NCBI RefSeq assembly: GCF_001544875.2 | Contig: NZ_FCOA02000011.1 | Coordinates: 155,984-219,983, forward strand | Direction: 5' to 3' | DNA from: Caballeronia hypogeia | GTDB taxonomy: Bacteria > Pseudomonadota > Gammaproteobacteria > Burkholderiales > Burkholderiaceae | Length of the DNA: 64,000 nucleotides | Part shown: positions 60,606 to 64,000 of the stretch, piece by piece | How the letters are laid out: each line of letters starts with the position of its first letter | Position numbering within the stretch: the first letter of the stretch is position 1 | Made by a program: the position numbers and the translations under genes | Notes under the pieces: generated by a model | The model's input: only the letters and a program-made list of their open reading frames with translations | What the model was told of the DNA's origin: nothing | Database searches by the model: none

Positions 60606-62677
60606 GCGTCGGAGGCTGGGTTGTCGGATGCGGGCGTGTCGTGGGACAGGCGAATATGCAGCCGATGCATCTTCCGATACAGCGTGTTGCGGCTGATGCC
60701 CAGCACCTTCGCGACGTTGCTCACGTTCCAGCGATGCTCGTCGAGCAGTTGCAGCACGGTCTCGCGTTCCTTGACCTGAATCGCGTTGAGCGACGATGTG
60801 TCGGCGTCTTCGGCGAGATGCGCGGGCGGCGTGCTCGTCGCGGGCGCGGGTGGGGTGCGCGTCGCCGTGCTCGCCGCGCCGCTGACGATCTCTGGCGGCA
60901 GATGCGCGAGACGAATCTCGGGACCGTCGCACAGCGCGATCGCCATTTGCAGCACATGGCGCAACTGGCGGATATTGCCGGGCCACGCGTAGCTCAAAAG
61001 CGCATTGCGCGCCTCGGCCGACAGCGCGGGCGGTTCCTCGGTCTCGGTTTCGAGAATATGGCCGATCAGCGCGAGCGCATCGGCGCGTTCGCGCAGCGGC
61101 GGCAAATTGATCTCGATGCCGTTCAGCCGGTAGTACAAGTCCTCGCGGAACGTGCCGTTCTGCACCAGTTCGATGAGATTGCGGTGGCTCGCGCTGATGA
61201 GCTGAAAGTCCACCTTCACGGTGGTCTCCGCGCCGAGCGGCGTCACTTCGCGTTCTTCGAGCACGCGCAGCAGACGCGCCTGCAGCGCCAGCGGCATGTC
61301 ACCGATTTCGTCGAGGAACAGCGTGCCGCCGTTGGCCTGCACGATCTTGCCGCGCCGACCTTCGCGCTGCGCGCCCGTGAACGCGCCCGCGCGATAACCG
61401 AAGAGCTCGCTTTCGATCAGATTCTCCGGCAGCGAGGCGCAATTCACCGCGACAAACGGACCCGCGCCGTTCGGGCTGATGCTGTGCAGCGCGTTGGCGA
61501 ACACTTCCTTGCCGGTGCCGGTCTGGCCGCGCAGGATGATCGGAATCTTGCGCTGGATCACACGCGCGGCGAGCTGGATCTGCGAGGCCATGCGCGGATC
61601 GCCGAATTCCAGATGCGAGAGCTTGTCGAGACGGCCGGTCGCGGCGGCGTTGGCGTCCTTGCGGGGCATCCTCGCGCGGGTGGACGGCGCGGTGGACATG
61701 CTCTGCGACGCGGGATCGTTGAGCAGAATGCGCGTCGCGCCGTTGGCGCCTTCGCGCGGCGTTTGCGCCGTGAGGAAAAAGCGGCTGTTGGCCTTGGCGC
61801 TGTAGATCGTCACCGGATGGAACGAGCCGCGGATGCTGCGCGCGATCATGTCCTCGAGCGTCGCGTTGAAGGCTTCCTCGATGCGCTTGCCGCATAGTTC
61901 GGCGGGCGAGCGCAGGTCGAGCTGGAACAGCGCGCTGCGGCTCGCTGCGAGCACGACCCCTTCGTCGCTGACGGCGAGCTTGCCCGCGTGCAGCGTGCCG
62001 ACGAATTCGGGCCGGCTGTGGAAGTGGATCATGTTCGCGTGCCGGTAGCGCGCGTCGATCAGACGATTTTCGATCATCTGCCGCGACATGCCGACGAGCA
62101 CGAGCGAATGTTGCTGCAGGAGCTTCGAGCGGCTGGTGACGTCGAGCACGCCGACGACTTCGCCGCGTTCGTCGAAGATCGGCGCGGCGGAGCAGGTGAG
62201 CGACGTATAGCGCGGATAGAAGTGCTCGTGCTGGCACACGGCGATGCAATCGCGTTCGATCAGGCACGTGCCCATGCCGTTGGTGCCGGCTTCGCGCTCG
62301 CTCCAGAGTGCGCCGACGCGCAGGCCGTCGGCGGCGACGGCCTCGCCGAAGGGCACGGAGGAGACCTGATGCACGATGACGCCATCGGAATCGACGAGCA
62401 CCACGGCGAGTTCCGGGTCGGCGAGCTGCTGATACAGCGTGGTCATTTCGAGCTTCGAGCACGCGATGAGATCGCTCGCGGCTTCGCGGCGGTCGTTCAG
62501 CTCGTGCTGCGTGAGGACGGGCGGCAGGACGAAGCGGCCGGGATCGAGCTGGAATTCCGTGAGGCAGCGCAGCCAAGATTGCGCGACCGAATCGCGGGCG
62601 CGGCGCGCGGCGAGCGGATTATGGACGATGTTCAGCACTTCCCGGACATGCGTGTCTACGTCAGCGAGCGACGACAT
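60602..62677 (-). CDS. Sigma-54-dependent activator, AcoR-like
   Basis: This 691-residue protein has an N-terminal GAF-type sensor part (about residues 70-210), a second sensor-like region (about 215-330), an AAA+ domain (about 365-590) with GQTGTGKE, GAFTGA and GTLFLDEIGDMP, and a Fis-type helix-turn-helix at the end (about 635-680). AcoR-type regulators respond to small alcohols or ketones. Here it leads the operon with the flavoprotein and DHPS-like genes, so it may sense a C1 or alcohol signal. The target promoters are not known. Confidence 0.87.
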   Translation of the reverse strand: MSSLADVDTHVREVLNIVHNPLAARRARDSVAQSWLRCLTEFQLDPGRFVLPPVLTQHELNDRREAASDLIACSKLEMTTLYQQLADPELAVVLVDSDGVIVHQVSSVPFGEAVAADGLRVGALWSEREAGTNGMGTCLIERDCIAVCQHEHFYPRYTSLTCSAAPIFDERGEVVGVLDVTSRSKLLQQHSLVLVGMSRQMIENRLIDARYRHANMIHFHSRPEFVGTLHAGKLAVSDEGVVLAASRSALFQLDLRSPAELCGKRIEEAFNATLEDMIARSIRGSFHPVTIYSAKANSRFFLTAQTPREGANGATRILLNDPASQSMSTAPSTRARMPRKDANAAATGRLDKLSHLEFGDPRMASQIQLAARVIQRKIPIILRGQTGTGKEVFANALHSISPNGAGPFVAVNCASLPENLIESELFGYRAGAFTGAQREGRRGKIVQANGGTLFLDEIGDMPLALQARLLRVLEEREVTPLGAETTVKVDFQLISASHRNLIELVQNGTFREDLYYRLNGIEINLPPLRERADALALIGHILETETEEPPALSAEARNALLSYAWPGNIRQLRHVLQMAIALCDGPEIRLAHLPPEIVSGAASTATRTPPAPATSTPPAHLAEDADTSSLNAIQVKERETVLQLLDEHRWNVSNVAKVLGISRNTLYRKMHRLHIRLSHDTPASDNPASDA

Positions 62678-63107
62678 GAGGGCGTGTCTCCGTTGCGCCG
62701 CGTTCCGGTTCGCGCGTGCTCGCGCGGCCGTCGGGCGCAGAATCTGTTGTGTGTTCCGCAGGCGCTGCGGCGCTTTGGGCCTCGTTCATTGCTTGTGGTT
62801 TGCGCTCGCGCGCGCGCCTCGTGGCCGGGTTGTCGGGGCGACTCGACTGCTGTCCTGGACTCCGATCTGGCCCGGTCCTCAAAAACTTTACATCCTATGA
62901 CGGATCGGTTCAATAAGGAGTGTCATAGAGATGTCGAGAGTTTGCCCGATTTTTGCTTGCTGCTTACGGATGCCTTCGGCGATCTCGCGCCGGATTTCTG
63001 TGACCAAAGGAACCGCGATTAGCGGCAAAAAACATATGGGCCGATTCGAACCGATCCGCGAAGCTGTTTATGTTGCGCCGCAACCTTCGGCGGAGGGGCG
63101 CGCGGCG
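62678..63107. other. Divergent intergenic region between activator and FolB-like gene
   Basis: About 430 bases separate the activator and the FolB-like gene. No sigma-54 type promoter (GG-N10-GC) could be assigned with confidence, and no further gene is supported. If the FolB-like protein starts at the ATG at 63036, the gap shrinks to 358 bases. Confidence 0.5.
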
Positions 63108-63524
63108 ATGGATATCGTCTATATCGAGGGGCTCACCGGGCAGACGGTGATCGGCATCGACGTCAGTGAGCTGCATGAACCGCAGACCGTACGGATGAAT
63201 CTTGCGATTGGCGTGCCATCGATACGGGCGTGTCATACGGATCGGATCGAGGATACGGTGAATTATGCGGCGGTGCGGGAGGCGATTCTTCACTTACTCG
63301 AGACGCATGGGTTGCAGCTGCTGGAGGCGCTCGCGGAGCGCATCGCGCAGCTCGTCATCGCGGATTTTGGTGCGCATTGGGTGCGGGTTTCCCTTGCCAA
63401 ACCGGCCAAGTTCGAGGATGTCGATGCGGTGGGGGTGGTGATCGAGCGGCGCAGAGTCGTCGATGCGCGGGCATCGGGGGCGGTGTCGTTGGCCTGGATC
63501 GGCCGAGGGTATGTGCCGGAGTGA
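63108..63524 (+). CDS. Dihydroneopterin aldolase-like (FolB-like) protein
   Basis: The ATG at 63108 follows GGAGGGG and gives 138 residues with the FolB pattern: DIVYIEGLTGQTVIGI at the start, TDRIEDTVNYAAV near residue 50 and VRVSLAKPAKF near residue 90. An in-frame ATG at 63036 would add 24 residues with no family match. FolB cleaves dihydroneopterin in folate synthesis. This copy, next to H4MPT genes and with a C-terminal extension, is probably the methanopterin-pathway version. Confidence 0.8.
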   Translation: MDIVYIEGLTGQTVIGIDVSELHEPQTVRMNLAIGVPSIRACHTDRIEDTVNYAAVREAILHLLETHGLQLLEALAERIAQLVIADFGAHWVRVSLAKPAKFEDVDAVGVVIERRRVVDARASGAVSLAWIGRGYVPE

Positions 63525-63530
63525 TCTTCA

Positions 63531-64000
63531 CTGGCGCTGGATGTTTCGTTCGCTTGTGCTTTCGTGAAATCCTGCTTTGTTGTCGGTCTATTGGCGTCGC
63601 CCCTCCCCGGGGCAGGGGTAACTTTCTTTGCTGCTGCAAAGAAAGTCACCAAAGAAAGCAGCTTTTTGGACCCGGAGTGCTTCGATCTCGCTCGTCGTCA
63701 TCGTTCGGAGTGGCCCAGCCTCTACGTGTCTCCCTCGTAGGCCTGACGCGAATTGGATCGCGCACGGTCTGACGAGCTAGAACGTCAAAGTGGCTGGTTC
63801 AGCACGAAAGAGCACCGGCACAGCGCTACGCGCTGCCGCTGGGTCTGCAAGGGAAACCGTCGGTGAGCAAATGCCGCGCGATGGCGGCGTTAGTAAAGAA
63901 GCGCGCGCGGACCCGATTGACCGGTCGGCGGCGCGCAGCGCAGCGCCGGAGCTATCAGGCGCTGCACCGGTTCGTTAAACGGTGCGATGTGACAGTGGGT
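63531..64000. repeat. Large intergenic repeat with inverted arms (copy 2, cut by window end)
   Basis: It begins seven bases after the FolB-like stop with 31 bases identical to the outer left end of copy 1. The hairpin motif and CACCAAAGAAAGCAGC follow. From about 63670 onward the sequence equals the reverse complement of copy 1 (about 100 identical bases around 63737-63838, matching 43261-43360). The end lies outside the window. Confidence 0.85.

Noticed and set aside
62678..63107. Sigma-54 promoter near the activator and FolB-like gene
   Set aside because: The GG and GC elements with proper spacing were not found with enough certainty to report a site.

Overview
The window looks like a chromosomal or megaplasmid stretch from a Burkholderiales bacterium of the Burkholderia/Paraburkholderia/Caballeronia type. 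The basis is the high GC content with strong codon bias, hopanoid genes beside ispH, a monomeric isocitrate dehydrogenase, PQQ synthesis genes, red-type RuBisCO and bacterial tetrahydromethanopterin (H4MPT)/methylofuran genes. No rRNA, tRNA, CRISPR or transposase gene was found.

Positions 1-9000 hold the end of cstA with its small partner, four hopanoid/isoprenoid genes (hpnH, ispH, hpnB, hpnA) and icd. Positions 9100-14850 are a signalling block: a triple-receiver hybrid kinase, a CheR methyltransferase, a receiver-less CheB and a receiver-kinase. Positions 14900-28100 are mixed accessory and housekeeping genes: acylphosphatase, an EgtD-like methyltransferase, RarD and MFS transporters, small secreted proteins, a lytic transglycosylase, a TfoX-domain ORF, a PhnZ-like HD oxygenase, a J-domain protein and a SulP transporter fused to a cyclic-nucleotide domain.

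From about 28200 to 63500 the window is a C1/autotrophy island. It starts with a DUF2380/3280-type protein, a YncE-like beta-propeller, a TonB receptor and a two-component pair. A long minus-strand operon follows: fhcB-A-D-C, a cytochrome b561, pqqB-C-D-E and a LuxR-type response regulator. Upstream of it are a HisA-like protein and the methylofuran genes mfnD, mfnF, mfnE and mfnB, plus a DUF447 protein. The 24-residue pqqA gene lies apart from the other pqq genes at 48737-48811. A complete-looking cbbLSXFPTA Calvin operon follows without cbbR. After a PIN/antitoxin pair and a thioredoxin-fold protein come a dihydropteroate-synthase-like protein, an archaeal-type flavoprotein and a sigma-54 activator in one operon, and a divergent FolB-like aldolase.

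Read together, PQQ would serve a periplasmic alcohol dehydrogenase outside the window. Fhc would take formyl-H4MPT to formate, and CO2 from formate would be refixed by the Calvin cycle. The least explained structure is a large intergenic repeat of about 690 bp with long inverted arms, present at 42863-43550 and again at 63531 to the window end. Its core is inverted relative to its shared outer flank. It sits between the HisA-like gene and fhcB, and directly after the FolB-like gene.
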